In this document: positions 18,342-26,735 of the stretch, piece after piece
Position numbering within the stretch: the first letter of the stretch is position 1
Layout of the letters: each line of letters begins with the position of its first letter
DNA from: VGMD01 sp964552055
GTDB taxonomy: Bacteria > Chlamydiota > Chlamydiia > Chlamydiales > 2-12-FULL-49-11
DNA: 64,000 nucleotides
Reading direction: 5' to 3'
Assembly: GCA_964552055.1 (NCBI GenBank)
Contig: CAZKFL010000004.1
Location: 1 to 64,000 of the forward strand
The notes under the pieces: model-generated
Told to the model about the DNA's origin: nothing
Database searches by the model: none
The model's input: only the letters and a program-made list of their open reading frames with translations
Position numbers and translations under genes: made by a program

Positions 18342-18380
18342 AGCTTGCGTAGTAATTAATTTTGTGAAAAAAATCAATAA

Positions 18381-18677
18381 TTAAATTGCTTTTCTAAGTT
18401 CAGAAATCAAAGTAGAGATATCTCGCGTTAATCTAAGAAAGGCTTCATGTTCACTTACTTCCACTGGAATAGAATTGCTGAGCGCGGTAAGTCTCTCTAT
18501 AATAGTTGGGGGTTCTTTAGAGACGCGCAAACCTTTGATTGCAAGGAATCTCATACGAAGATCCTCGTAAAGTGTCGTTTCGCCTAAATGGACGGGTACG
18601 GGTCTTTCAGGAGACCGTTCCATCTTTTGGATATACTTATTTCGGGGTGGTGTAATTCTACCTGTTGAAATAGCCAT
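18381..18677 (-). CDS. Small hypothetical protein
   Basis: 98 residues, with a basic Pro-rich N-terminus (TPPRNKYIQKMERSPERPVPVHLGE) and a helical C-terminal half. No family recognised and no clear ribosome site. It lies between the GT9-like gene (26 bases upstream) and the CFA synthase gene on the same strand, so it may be carried in their transcript. Confidence 0.45.
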   Translation of the reverse strand: MAISTGRITPPRNKYIQKMERSPERPVPVHLGETTLYEDLRMRFLAIKGLRVSKEPPTIIERLTALSNSIPVEVSEHEAFLRLTRDISTLISELRKAI

Positions 18678-18702
18678 AATGGGGTAAAGGTTAGCCGATT
18701 AT

Positions 18703-19551
18703 CTACTTTAAAGCAAGCTTTTTAAAACCTGAAACCACTTTAGAGACTAAAACAAATTTTTCAAGAAATATTTGAGGGATCCACCTGGGAAATGTAATAA
18801 ATGAGCTTCGTAACCAGCCCGGTTTTAATAAACTGGTGGTTTTCTTATTTCCTGAGACAACAAGTGTTGGTATATGTAGGTTTGAGGCAAGATGGCAAAG
18901 ATCTGATTCTGGTCCGATAAAAAAGCCTGATTCATAAATAATACTTGCTCCCAGAGAAATATTTTCTTCCTTTAGAATAATTGGATCAAATCCAGATTTT
19001 CGTACCTCTTCGGCAATTTTTTCGTATTTTTTGGGGATATGTGCTGAAGGAAGAATGGCAACTCTTTTTTTATATCGCCTGTGCAAAAGATGAGAGGGAG
19101 CTGCTAATCCATTGTTTTTTGAATGATCTTTTGCTTGTAGAAGGGAGGATATCGCAAGGGCAATGTTATCGACCATGGGAATTTGCTTATTAAAAACCCT
19201 GTCACAGGCTCTTAGCGGTGGGTGTGTATATTTTGAGTAAATCGGATAGAATATAGAAAGTAGCGGTTTGGAACTTCCTGATAAAATTTTAATCACTTCT
19301 TTTGTATACGCAGAGCCATTGTATTGAACTATGACAAGATCATACTTGGCAAATTCACTCATTATTGATGAAGGCTCTATGTGCAGGGAAAATTTGTGAT
19401 CTGGAAACCAGTCTGAGAGTTCATGAAGCTTGTCGTGGTAGGTAACAACATGTGCACCTTCCCTTGTAAGTCTATGGGTTGCAACCATCATCATTAGACC
19501 GTCACTAATTGCTTCTGAACAGATAACAGCTACTTGATTAATTTGCATCAT
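18703..19551 (-). CDS. Glycosyltransferase family 9 (heptosyltransferase)-like protein
   Basis: 282 residues, shorter than typical heptosyltransferases (about 340). The C-terminal nucleotide-sugar site is recognisable: RVAILPSAHIPKK, then GFFIGPESDLCHLASNLHIPTLVVSG. The N-terminal half starts VAVICSEAISDGLMMM, like the VxRxxxxGD loop of the family but degenerate. A role in envelope glycolipid synthesis is likely; the exact sugar is unknown. Upstream is rsmI on the same strand, 27 bases away. Confidence 0.7.
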   Translation of the reverse strand: MMQINQVAVICSEAISDGLMMMVATHRLTREGAHVVTYHDKLHELSDWFPDHKFSLHIEPSSIMSEFAKYDLVIVQYNGSAYTKEVIKILSGSSKPLLSIFYPIYSKYTHPPLRACDRVFNKQIPMVDNIALAISSLLQAKDHSKNNGLAAPSHLLHRRYKKRVAILPSAHIPKKYEKIAEEVRKSGFDPIILKEENISLGASIIYESGFFIGPESDLCHLASNLHIPTLVVSGNKKTTSLLKPGWLRSSFITFPRWIPQIFLEKFVLVSKVVSGFKKLALK

Positions 19552-19578
19552 ACCAGAGTATGATACATCTTCATGGAA

Positions 19579-20232
19579 TTATTCTGAAGAAAGAAGGAGA
19601 ACGTACTCGCCTTTGATGGTCATGTTTTTTAATTTCTCATAAAGATCCTTGGCTTTTCCTTGAAAAAGAGTCTCGTGAATTTTTGTGAGCTCTTTAGCTA
19701 TGGATACATTCATTGTTTCAGGGAGTTTTTGAAGTGTTTTTAAAAGCCGGTGAGGCGTTTCAAAATAGATCGATGTTCCTGAAAATGTGGAGGCTTTCTC
19801 AATTGCTTTTAGAATTTCTCCATTTTTTTTGGGAAAAAACCCTAAGAACTGAAAGGAGGTTGTGGGCATACCACTTAAAGCAAGTGCCGTAACAATTGCG
19901 GATGCTCCTGGAATGCAAGTTACTCCAAGCCCTTCTTTTTGACATCTTGCAATCAACATCGAGCCAGGATCAGATAGGGTCGGCATGCCGGCATCTGAAA
20001 CAAGTCCAACTTTTTTGCCATTTCGGAGGTGCTCTAAGATCATTTCCTCTTTTTGCTTTTCATTGAAGCCATGAAAACTAAACATTTTTGTATGAATATC
20101 GTAATGAGATAGTAGTTTTTTTGTTCTTCTAGTATCTTCACATAAGATATAATCAACAATTTTTAACGTAGATAGGGCTCTAAGCGTGATGTCTTCCAGA
20201 TTGCCAATGGGCGTTGCAATGATATATAACAT
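19579..20232 (-). CDS. rsmI: 16S rRNA 2'-O-ribose methyltransferase RsmI
   Basis: 217 residues. It begins LYIIATPIGNLEDITLRAL and carries CEDTRRTKKLL, VSDAGMPTLSDPG and CIPGASAIVTALALSG, the RsmI hallmarks of the tetrapyrrole-methylase fold. It methylates the 2'-OH of C1402 in 16S rRNA. The usual C-terminal extension of about 60 residues is missing, while the catalytic domain is whole. It starts 23 bases downstream of tRNA-Cys on the same strand. Confidence 0.93.
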   Translation of the reverse strand: MLYIIATPIGNLEDITLRALSTLKIVDYILCEDTRRTKKLLSHYDIHTKMFSFHGFNEKQKEEMILEHLRNGKKVGLVSDAGMPTLSDPGSMLIARCQKEGLGVTCIPGASAIVTALALSGMPTTSFQFLGFFPKKNGEILKAIEKASTFSGTSIYFETPHRLLKTLQKLPETMNVSIAKELTKIHETLFQGKAKDLYEKLKNMTIKGEYVLLLSSE

Positions 20233-20255
20233 GGGACCTGATTTGGGTAAGATAA

Positions 20256-20325
20256 GGTGGCACCCGGATTTGAACCGGGGATGGAAGCTTTGCAGGCTTC
20301 TGCCTTACCACTTGGCTATGCCACC
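20256..20325 (-). tRNA. tRNA-Cys (anticodon GCA)
   Basis: 70 nt read on the minus strand. Acceptor arms are GGTGGCA and TGCCACC, the D stem GCC/GGC, the anticodon stem GAAGC/GCTTC enclosing CTGCAAA (anticodon GCA) and the T stem CCCGG/CCGGG with loop TTCAAAT. All stems pair fully. The 3' CCA is not encoded. Confidence 0.97.
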
Positions 20326-20366
20326 AGAAAATAAGTATTATTACCCATTTCAACCAAAAGCGTCAA

Positions 20367-20704
20367 TAGACTTCTTTCGAAATTCCATTCACTTATTAAA
20401 ATTGCGTTTTTTTGAAATTTTGGGCCTTCTCTGTCTCGCTTATACTTCTTCCTGTATATACTCGTCCCAATTCAAAGTCCCGCTTTTTCCTTGTATAATC
20501 CTTTTATTTAGATTTCACTCTATCGGGCCTGTCTTCAGACAGGGCCCTCATTCGCGATCGGCTTTGCCTAATCAAATTAAAATGATTCTTCTTCGAAAAA
20601 TCTGGTACTTTGAAATGTCACGAGTATATCCTCGCCATAGAAAACCCAAAATTTCTAAAAAATCGCTAATTTTTCTAACTAAAGCGAATATCGAAGGAAG
20701 TCTA
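20367..20704. repeat. Large imperfect palindrome between tRNA-Cys and VTT-murF, with a nested MITE
   Basis: The ends TAGACTTCTTTCGAAATT (20367-20384) and AATATCGAAGGAAGTCTA (20687-20704) are near-perfect inverted copies. Pairing continues inwards (GAAATTTTGGG against CCCAAAATTTC). A TA-flanked MITE occupies the centre (20459-20626). The right arm supplies AAGGAAG, 6 bases before the murF-fusion ATG, so the palindrome forms its leader. This covers the whole stretch from tRNA-Cys to 20707. Confidence 0.7.
20459..20626. mobile_element. TA-site MITE, family B (TACTCGT...ACGAGTA), copy 1
   Basis: 168 bp with ends TACTCGTCCC and TGTCACGAGTA inside flanking TA. It contains the hairpin GGGCCTGTC-TTCA-GACAGGGCCC. 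It is highly similar to 25474-25642 (same orientation) and to 36437-36604 (inverted). TA targeting suggests mobilisation by an IS630/Tc1-mariner-type transposase, none of which is in the window. Confidence 0.8.
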
Positions 20705-20706
20705 AT

Positions 20707-22656
20707 ATGAAGTTTTTTCCATTAATTTTATTATTTCTTTTAGTTTACCTCTTTACCTATTTTTTTGGCTTTGAGTATCTAAAATGGGAGTCTATTCAAA
20801 AGTTTCAAGAATTGATTCAACTCTCTCTAGGTAAGGCAATAATTGTTTTTATTTCTATATATATAGTCTATGCAATTGCTTCTATTCCAGGACTTTTGTT
20901 TCTTGATGTAGTGGCTGGAATTATTTTTGGACAATATCTTGGGTTTTTACTTGCATGGCTTTCTGCAGTAACTGGCGCAACAATTGTTTTTCTTACAGCC
21001 AGGTACGCATTTACTTCCCATACAGATAATCGATTTTCCAGATTTCTCATAAAAATCCAAGACGGTTTGAATAAACATAAGGCAAATTACCTTCTTTTTA
21101 TTCGTCTTTTTCCATGTATGCCATTTGGATTAGTAAATATCACTCTTGGTGCATTGAGAATTAATTTGTTAACATTTCTTTGGACTACGCTTGTTGGGAT
21201 TTTTCCGGTCTCATTTTTATATACACATGCGGGAAGAGGAATATCCCATATTATCAATCAAAATAGTCAGATCTCGCTAACAAATTTAATGAATAGAAAT
21301 GTGATTATTTCGCTTGTGGGTTTAAGTGTTTTATCTTTGCTGCCCATACTAGTTAGGAAAGCAATATCAAAAATTGAAATTAACAAGGGGCTGAGATATA
21401 GTAACACCATGTATTCACTAAGAAAAATTGCTGATTGGTTAGGTATTAAGTGCGAAAGGCATTTGCCGATTTCGTCGTTTGCTATTGATAGCAGAGAAGT
21501 TGAGAGGGGAGGCCTTTTTTTCGCACTTAAAGGTGAAAAGGTTGATGGACACGATTATCTTAGCGAAATTGCAAGAAAGGGTGCATTTGCAGCAGTTGTC
21601 GATAAGGATTATAAAGGTGAACATTTTGGGCTTTTTCTTTTCTTTGTAGAGGATGTAGTTGTAGCTCTTCAAGATATCGCAAGAAAGGCTTTGCTTGAAA
21701 GAAAGACAAAAATTATCGGAATAACAGGATCGATAGGAAAGACAACGACAAAAGAGTTTCTCTATGAAATTTTAAAGGGAAAATTTCGTGTTCAAAAGAC
21801 ATTTGGAAATAGAAATTCACAAAGAACTCTTCCTCTTGCGATTCTGAATGCAAAAGGGGATGAAGAGTTTCTGATTTTAGAGATGAGCATGACGGAGAAA
21901 GGTCATATACAAAATCTTGTTAAAATGGCGCCTCCCACAATAGTAGTATTGACCCCAATTGTCGCTTGTCACGCAAAGTATTTTCAGAACTTGGATGAAA
22001 TTGCAGAAGCAAAAATGGAAATTTTTACAAACACTGCTGAATTTGCAGTGATTCACGAAAAATCGGCTAAATATGCAGCTGTTGTAGAGGGTTGTTTGTG
22101 TGATCATGTGATTTATCCAAAAGATCTTCCTTTTGTTTCGCCTTTTCCGGAATCTCACATGACTGAAAATGTTTCTGCAGCAATAGAGGTTGGAAAGTAT
22201 CTGGGAATGCAAGTCGAAGAAATGGCAATTGCTGCTAAAAGATTAAAACCGTACGAGCACCGATTTGAACGGAAATTCATGAGAGGAATTACCTTTATTG
22301 ATGATTCCTATAATGCAAATGCAACATCGATGATTGCAGCTTTGCAAAATCTTCCGAAGCCAATAGAGGGGAAGAAAACAATAGCTGTGCTCGGATCAAT
22401 GATGGATCTTGGTAAATACAGTTTTGTTTCTCATACTGAAGTAGCAAAGGAAGCCTTGAATCATGTAGATATTCTCTATTGTATTGGTGAAGAGTCAATG
22501 CCGATGGTAGATGTGTTTAAAAAGAAGGAAAGAAGTGTCCAATTTTTTACCTGTTATGAGGAGTTAAAGATAGCGCTTCATCAAATAGCTGATGAGGGCG
22601 ATGTTGTATTAATAAAAGGTTCGAATTTTCATAAACTTTGGAAGGTACTCACTTGA
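20707..22656 (+). CDS. murF: MurF fused to an N-terminal VTT/TVP38 membrane domain
   Basis: 649 residues in one frame. Residues 1-225 are a VTT (SNARE-associated/TVP38/DedA-like) membrane domain with about six hydrophobic segments, including AGIIFGQYLGFLLAWLSAVTGA and RLFPCMPFGLVNITLGA. MurF (UDP-MurNAc-tripeptide:D-Ala-D-Ala ligase) begins at Met235 (nt 21409) and runs to the end, with P-loop GITGSIGKTTTK at 338, DDSYNAN and a terminal KGSNFHKLW. MurF is normally a free cytosolic enzyme of about 450 residues. No stop separates the two parts. The internal ATG at 21409 has only a distant AAGGGG, so separate translation is possible but not favoured. It overlaps mraY by 4 bases. Confidence 0.9.
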   Translation: MKFFPLILLFLLVYLFTYFFGFEYLKWESIQKFQELIQLSLGKAIIVFISIYIVYAIASIPGLLFLDVVAGIIFGQYLGFLLAWLSAVTGATIVFLTARYAFTSHTDNRFSRFLIKIQDGLNKHKANYLLFIRLFPCMPFGLVNITLGALRINLLTFLWTTLVGIFPVSFLYTHAGRGISHIINQNSQISLTNLMNRNVIISLVGLSVLSLLPILVRKAISKIEINKGLRYSNTMYSLRKIADWLGIKCERHLPISSFAIDSREVERGGLFFALKGEKVDGHDYLSEIARKGAFAAVVDKDYKGEHFGLFLFFVEDVVVALQDIARKALLERKTKIIGITGSIGKTTTKEFLYEILKGKFRVQKTFGNRNSQRTLPLAILNAKGDEEFLILEMSMTEKGHIQNLVKMAPPTIVVLTPIVACHAKYFQNLDEIAEAKMEIFTNTAEFAVIHEKSAKYAAVVEGCLCDHVIYPKDLPFVSPFPESHMTENVSAAIEVGKYLGMQVEEMAIAAKRLKPYEHRFERKFMRGITFIDDSYNANATSMIAALQNLPKPIEGKKTIAVLGSMMDLGKYSFVSHTEVAKEALNHVDILYCIGEESMPMVDVFKKKERSVQFFTCYEELKIALHQIADEGDVVLIKGSNFHKLWKVLT

Positions 22657-23837
22657 TCTTATTTATTTTGCATTGGCTCTCAGGAATTGGCTTTAAAGTT
22701 CCTTCCCTTTTTTTTTACGCATCGACAAGGATGATCTTTGCAACTATTTTTGGACTCGGACTAACAGTCTCTTTAGGAAAAATCTTTATTCGAAAGTTAT
22801 GCGAACTGAAAGTTGGACATAGTATTAGGGTAGGAGACGTCGCAGTTTTAGCAAGTCAGTATCAAAAAAGTACCACAGTACCTTCAATGGGCGGACTTCT
22901 TTTTATCACAACCGTATTACTATCTGGCCTATTATGGATGGACTTTTCGTCTGCATTTACAGTGATACTTTTTTTAGCAATGATCTGGATGGGCGCAATT
23001 GGCTTTTTAGATGATTTCGCTAAAATGAAGAAAGGGAAATCATTTGGCATATCGGGACGAAGTAAGTTTTTGTTGCAGCTCCTATTCTCCTTACTACTAA
23101 GCATTTACATGCTATCCCCAATGGTGACTGATAAAGTCTTAGGAATTGTGCCACCCACTGCAAAAGAGAGAGTAGAAAGTGGAGAAATAAAAAAGCTAAC
23201 AACTAAAGAGTACGCATCCCATTACTACATCCCCTTTTATAAAAAGCCCATTGTAGTTTCCGGAATCGGCATCGTATTTGCAGTTCTACTCACCTTATTT
23301 GTTATCACGGGATCGACAAATGCCGTAAACCTCACTGATGGTTTAGATGGACTTGCTGCAGGACTTGCTCTTTTTGTTGCTCTCGTTCTTGCAATTGTAG
23401 CATTTCTTTCCAACAATATTGAAATTTCCAGTTACCTCAATATCCTCTATATCGAGGGCAGCGGTGAAATCGCCATCTTCCTCTGCTCCCTCATGGGCGC
23501 ACTCCTAGGCTTTCTCTGGTTCAATGGCTACCCCGCTGAACTCTTTATGGGCGATACTGGCTCACTTTCACTCGGCGCAATCCTCGGCGTAACAGCAGTC
23601 CTCCTCCGCAGAGAATTTCTCTTTGCCCTAATCGGCGGCGTCTTCGTCCTCGAAACCCTCTCCGTCATCCTCCAAGTCCTAAGCTTTAGATTTCGAGGCA
23701 AACGCATTTTTCTCTGCGCCCCCATCCACCACCACTTCCAGATGAAAGGATGGCATGAAATGAAAGTCGTCATTCGCTTCTGGATGATCGGCCTCCTCCT
23801 AGCCCTGATTGGTCTTGTCTCACTTAAGGTGCAATAA
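22653..23837 (+). CDS. mraY: Phospho-MurNAc-pentapeptide transferase
   Basis: 394 residues starting at TTG (22653), which overlaps the murF stop as TTGA; GGAAGG lies 7 bases upstream. TTG at 22638 is in frame but lacks a site. It is an integral membrane enzyme that makes lipid I, with about ten helices and all MraY motifs: DDFAK, NLTDGLDGLAAG, FMGDTGSLSLGA and APIHHHFQMKG. The last 600 bases use far more C-ending codons than the first part. murD does not follow; an accessory block starts here. Confidence 0.96.
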   Translation: MILFILHWLSGIGFKVPSLFFYASTRMIFATIFGLGLTVSLGKIFIRKLCELKVGHSIRVGDVAVLASQYQKSTTVPSMGGLLFITTVLLSGLLWMDFSSAFTVILFLAMIWMGAIGFLDDFAKMKKGKSFGISGRSKFLLQLLFSLLLSIYMLSPMVTDKVLGIVPPTAKERVESGEIKKLTTKEYASHYYIPFYKKPIVVSGIGIVFAVLLTLFVITGSTNAVNLTDGLDGLAAGLALFVALVLAIVAFLSNNIEISSYLNILYIEGSGEIAIFLCSLMGALLGFLWFNGYPAELFMGDTGSLSLGAILGVTAVLLRREFLFALIGGVFVLETLSVILQVLSFRFRGKRIFLCAPIHHHFQMKGWHEMKVVIRFWMIGLLLALIGLVSLKVQ

Positions 23838-24690
23838 CATCTTCATTCTTCTATTTTTAGTTGGTCTCAACATGTGTTATTCAAGTAGTAAAGATCCATT
23901 ATATGCTCTTTCAACAGGAAATCAAGATCAAGAGCGCTTAACAATTTTAAATGAGCTCTATAATGAGTCCTCCTTGCAATTACTTAACCTCGATCCAGGT
24001 ATGCGAATTCTGACTATTGGTTGTGGAATAGGGCTTCTTGAATTGGAAATAGCCCATAAAATAACATCTAAAGGTTTTGTTATAGCTACGGATATTAGCT
24101 TTGAGCAATTGCTTATAGCGGAGGAAAACAAAAAAAATGCAGGTCTTCGACAACTTCAATTTATTCAAATGGAGGCGTTAGATATTGAAAAAATTCCAGG
24201 GCAATTCGATCGAATACATTGTCGTTTAGTATTAACCCACTTTCCATTAGAAAAAGCACTTCAAGTGATTGATCTTCTTTACAATAAAATTGCTCCAGGT
24301 GGATTTTTGTTAGTAGAAGAAATTGCAACTCTTGATTCTCTTTATTGCGAACCTGTTCATGTAGGTTATGAAAAATGGAAAATTGAAGTTCAAAAGCAAT
24401 TTATTTTGCAACATTCTGACTCATCTCCCGGAAAAAAAATTTTTCAATACCTACAAGATAGGGGACACACATTATCATATTCATCTTATCAACCCATTTT
24501 ATCTACTTTGCGTGAAAAAAGCCTCCTTTCTTTAGGGGTACATTCAATAAGTAAAAAATGTTTAGACGAGCAGCTTACCACTCCTGAAGCAACTGAGGAA
24601 ATGCTCTCCCTTCTCTATCAACTCGAGCAGGACTCCAATTTCTTTCCTCGATATAGTGAACTGAGTCAGATTAAGATAGAAAAGCATTAA
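23809..24690 (+). CDS. Class I SAM-dependent methyltransferase with hydrophobic leader
   Basis: Up to 293 residues. The fold is clear from MRILTIGCGIGLLELEIA (SAM loop), IATDIS, FDRIHCRLVLTHF and APGGFLLVEE. The start is uncertain: TTG codons at 23809 and 23815 lie inside mraY, and ATG at 23872 lies further in. The longer forms carry a hydrophobic leader (FILLFLVGLNMCYSSSKD) like a signal or lipoprotein peptide. The substrate is unknown. It is the first accessory gene after mraY, at the point where murD is expected. Confidence 0.75.
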   Translation: MVLSHLRCNNIFILLFLVGLNMCYSSSKDPLYALSTGNQDQERLTILNELYNESSLQLLNLDPGMRILTIGCGIGLLELEIAHKITSKGFVIATDISFEQLLIAEENKKNAGLRQLQFIQMEALDIEKIPGQFDRIHCRLVLTHFPLEKALQVIDLLYNKIAPGGFLLVEEIATLDSLYCEPVHVGYEKWKIEVQKQFILQHSDSSPGKKIFQYLQDRGHTLSYSSYQPILSTLREKSLLSLGVHSISKKCLDEQLTTPEATEEMLSLLYQLEQDSNFFPRYSELSQIKIEKH

Positions 24691-24807
24691 AAATGTACCC
24701 AAAACAAAAAAACCTTTTAGGAAAGGATTGACTACGATAAATTAAATGGGTAGGTGTAGTTCACACCTATTGAAACTGAGTCTATAAAGCGCGGGAAGAA
24801 GCAAGAA

Positions 24808-25365
24808 GTGGAAAGTCAGATATTTAAGAAAGAGATTTGGACCCAGTCCGATTTCAAGCATAAAAACTTTGCGCATGTGATATTTGAGCAGTGCGATTTT
24901 ACTAAAAGTGATTTCACAAACGCAAGGTTCGTGGATTGTAAATTTTTCGGCTGTAATTTAAGTTTAGTTAAATTAGATGGGAGCAGATTTCAAGGAGCCG
25001 AATTTAATAATTGTAAATTCCTTGGAACGGATTTCACTAAATGGGATAAAATGTTTCTGTCAGTAAAATTTGATAAGTGTTTAATTGATACGTCTAATTT
25101 TTCTGATCTTGATCTAAAAAACACCATTTTCCATGAGTGCATGATTCGCGAAGTCTATTTTACCAACACGAATTTAACGGGTGCAAATTTCTCTGGTTCC
25201 GATCTAAAGGGCACTCTTTTTCATAACTCAAATTTAAATAAAGCGAATTTTCAGGGAGCGATCAACTATTCTATTAACCCATTGACAAATAAGCTTGCAA
25301 AAGCAAAATTCTCCCAACCAGAGGTAATGTCCTTATTAGTTCATCTAGACATCATTATCGAATAA
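24808..25365 (+). CDS. Pentapeptide-repeat protein
   Basis: 185 residues from GTG. Nearly the whole protein repeats the A(D/N)LXX-type five-residue pattern (NFAHVIFEQCDFTKSDFTNA, ...NLTGANFSGSDLKGTLFHN), which folds into a right-handed square beta helix. Such proteins range from gyrase mimics to effectors; nothing here specifies the role. Many Phe and Cys fill the core positions. It stands alone, followed by a MITE. Confidence 0.85.
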   Translation: MESQIFKKEIWTQSDFKHKNFAHVIFEQCDFTKSDFTNARFVDCKFFGCNLSLVKLDGSRFQGAEFNNCKFLGTDFTKWDKMFLSVKFDKCLIDTSNFSDLDLKNTIFHECMIREVYFTNTNLTGANFSGSDLKGTLFHNSNLNKANFQGAINYSINPLTNKLAKAKFSQPEVMSLLVHLDIIIE

Positions 25366-25400
25366 TTTTAAAACATGAAGACTATAACCATCAAATATCA

Positions 25401-25893
25401 GGCGGTGCAATAAAAGTTAGGCTATAAAATTAAACAATTAAAAATTCACTATTTTTAAATCACGCGCAGCATATTCTCGTTCCAATTCAAAGTTCCGCTT
25501 TTTTTTTTGCACAATCTTTTTATTTAGATTTCGCTCAATCGGGCCTGTCTTCAAACAGGACCCTCATTCGCGATCTGCTATGCCTAATCAAACTAAAATG
25601 ATTCTTCTTAGAAAAATCTGGTGCTTTGAAATGTCACGAGTATATATAATTTTTAAGTTAAAATCGGTTACGGTTACGGTTACGCAGGCGGTTACGGTTA
25701 CGGCTCTCAAGACCGCATTCTACGATGCGGGAATCCAAAAGGACGGCTGCTCTTGCGCCGGGCTACCAAACACGATTATTATTTGATTAACTGCGTGAAA
25801 CAGCAGCCATTCCCGTAACCGCCTGCGTAACCGTAACCGATTTTAATCTTAAAAGATCTTAAACAGAACCTTGTGCCTAACTTTTATTGTACC
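25401..25893. mobile_element. MITE family A (GGCGGTGCAATAAAAG ends), copy 1, with nested family B
   Basis: The left end GGCGGTGCAATAAAAGTTAG and the right end GCCTAACTTTTATTGTACC are inverted. The element is flanked by the direct repeat ATCAAATATCA (25390-25400 and 25894-25904), within which 8 bases would match copy 2's duplication length. The interior has GGTTACG repeats on one side and CGTAACC repeats on the other, giving a long hairpin that encloses GATGCGGGAATCC and AGCAGCC stems. No protein is encoded. The right duplication overlaps the stop codon of the kinase-like gene. This accounts for the 25366-25894 gap. Confidence 0.85.
25474..25642. mobile_element. TA-site MITE, family B, copy 2 (inserted in family A)
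   Basis: 169 bp, TTCTCGTTCC...GTCACGAGTA, closely matching 20459-20626. The family A copy at 63022-63557 reads straight through this point (GCATATATAATTTTTAAG), so it shows the empty site. This is direct evidence that family B is a discrete inserting unit. Confidence 0.85.
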
Positions 25894-25894
25894 A

Positions 25895-26635
25895 TCAAAT
25901 ATCATGATTATCTATGGATGAAAGAATCTGCGCTTCGACTAGAAGTTCATGCAGACGGATAGCTTGTTTTGAAATATCTCCCAATTCAGGTTTAAAATAG
26001 ATGAGTTTTATATTTCTAGCGTTGCATAGCTTTTGAACGGAATGTTCAATGGCGTCTTTAGTTTGTTGATAGGACTCTAAAAATCCGGGGGTTTTATCCC
26101 ACTCTCTGTTGCGAGTAGCAAGCAATTGAAGCCATAATTCATAGGAAATATCAAATAAAACGATGCAATCAGGATCGGGCAAATGCTTGATGTCAAGTTG
26201 GCAAATTTGATAAAAGCTAGGGTAGTAGGGATCTTCTTTAGGAAATAACCATTCCATTCCGATTTCATCTAGTTCATAACCAATAATTTTTATGAAATAG
26301 GAATCAAGAAAAACGGTTTGTTTTTGCTTCTTTAAGTTTTGAGCCTCAAATTGTAGGGGAAGCCAAAGCTCGCGAAAGCCCATCCACATGGTGAAATCAC
26401 CAAAGCTTTCTCTCTCTTTGATTACATCAGGCCATTCAGACTCTTCAGGCTCGATGAGACATTTATAAGGATAAAGAAGAGCTAGCTCTTTTGCAGTTGT
26501 TGTTTTTCCAGATCCCGATAGGCCTGCAAATGCTACGATTACCCCTTGATTTCCAGAAAATAGGAGTTGTGATGCAAAGAGTAAAAAACATCTGCTGCAA
26601 TTTACAAGTAGCTTTTTAAGGAGAATCATTTTCAT
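25895..26635 (-). CDS. Deoxynucleoside-kinase-like P-loop protein with hydrophobic leader
   Basis: 246 residues. Walker A is AGLSGSGKTTTAKELA near residues 37-52, followed by an acidic EPEESEW and a DSYFIK motif, then a lid-type TRNREWDKTPGF, matching deoxynucleoside or thymidylate-type kinases. The first 30 residues (LLVNCSRCFLLFASQLLFSG) are hydrophobic like a signal peptide, which is odd for a nucleotide kinase; a later start is not obvious. Its stop codon lies in the direct repeat of the neighbouring MITE. Confidence 0.65.
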   Translation of the reverse strand: MKMILLKKLLVNCSRCFLLFASQLLFSGNQGVIVAFAGLSGSGKTTTAKELALLYPYKCLIEPEESEWPDVIKERESFGDFTMWMGFRELWLPLQFEAQNLKKQKQTVFLDSYFIKIIGYELDEIGMEWLFPKEDPYYPSFYQICQLDIKHLPDPDCIVLFDISYELWLQLLATRNREWDKTPGFLESYQQTKDAIEHSVQKLCNARNIKLIYFKPELGDISKQAIRLHELLVEAQILSSIDNHDI

Positions 26636-26735
26636 ATTGAGTTTACAATATATTAATATTTCTTTACTCTTTTTGCAAATAAATGATTGAACTTTTGTTA
26701 AATTCTTATCAACTTTAATTACATTAGGAGATGTT

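Noticed and set aside
20186..20710. Plus-strand frame running through tRNA-Cys and the palindrome
   Set aside because: It crosses a tRNA gene on the other strand and a MITE; its start lacks a ribosome site and it exists only because stops are rare there.
25670..25840. GGTTACG repeats as a CRISPR array or telomere-like repeat
   Set aside because: Units are contiguous without spacers, few in number, and mirrored by CGTAACC on the far side, so they are stem arms of a MITE.
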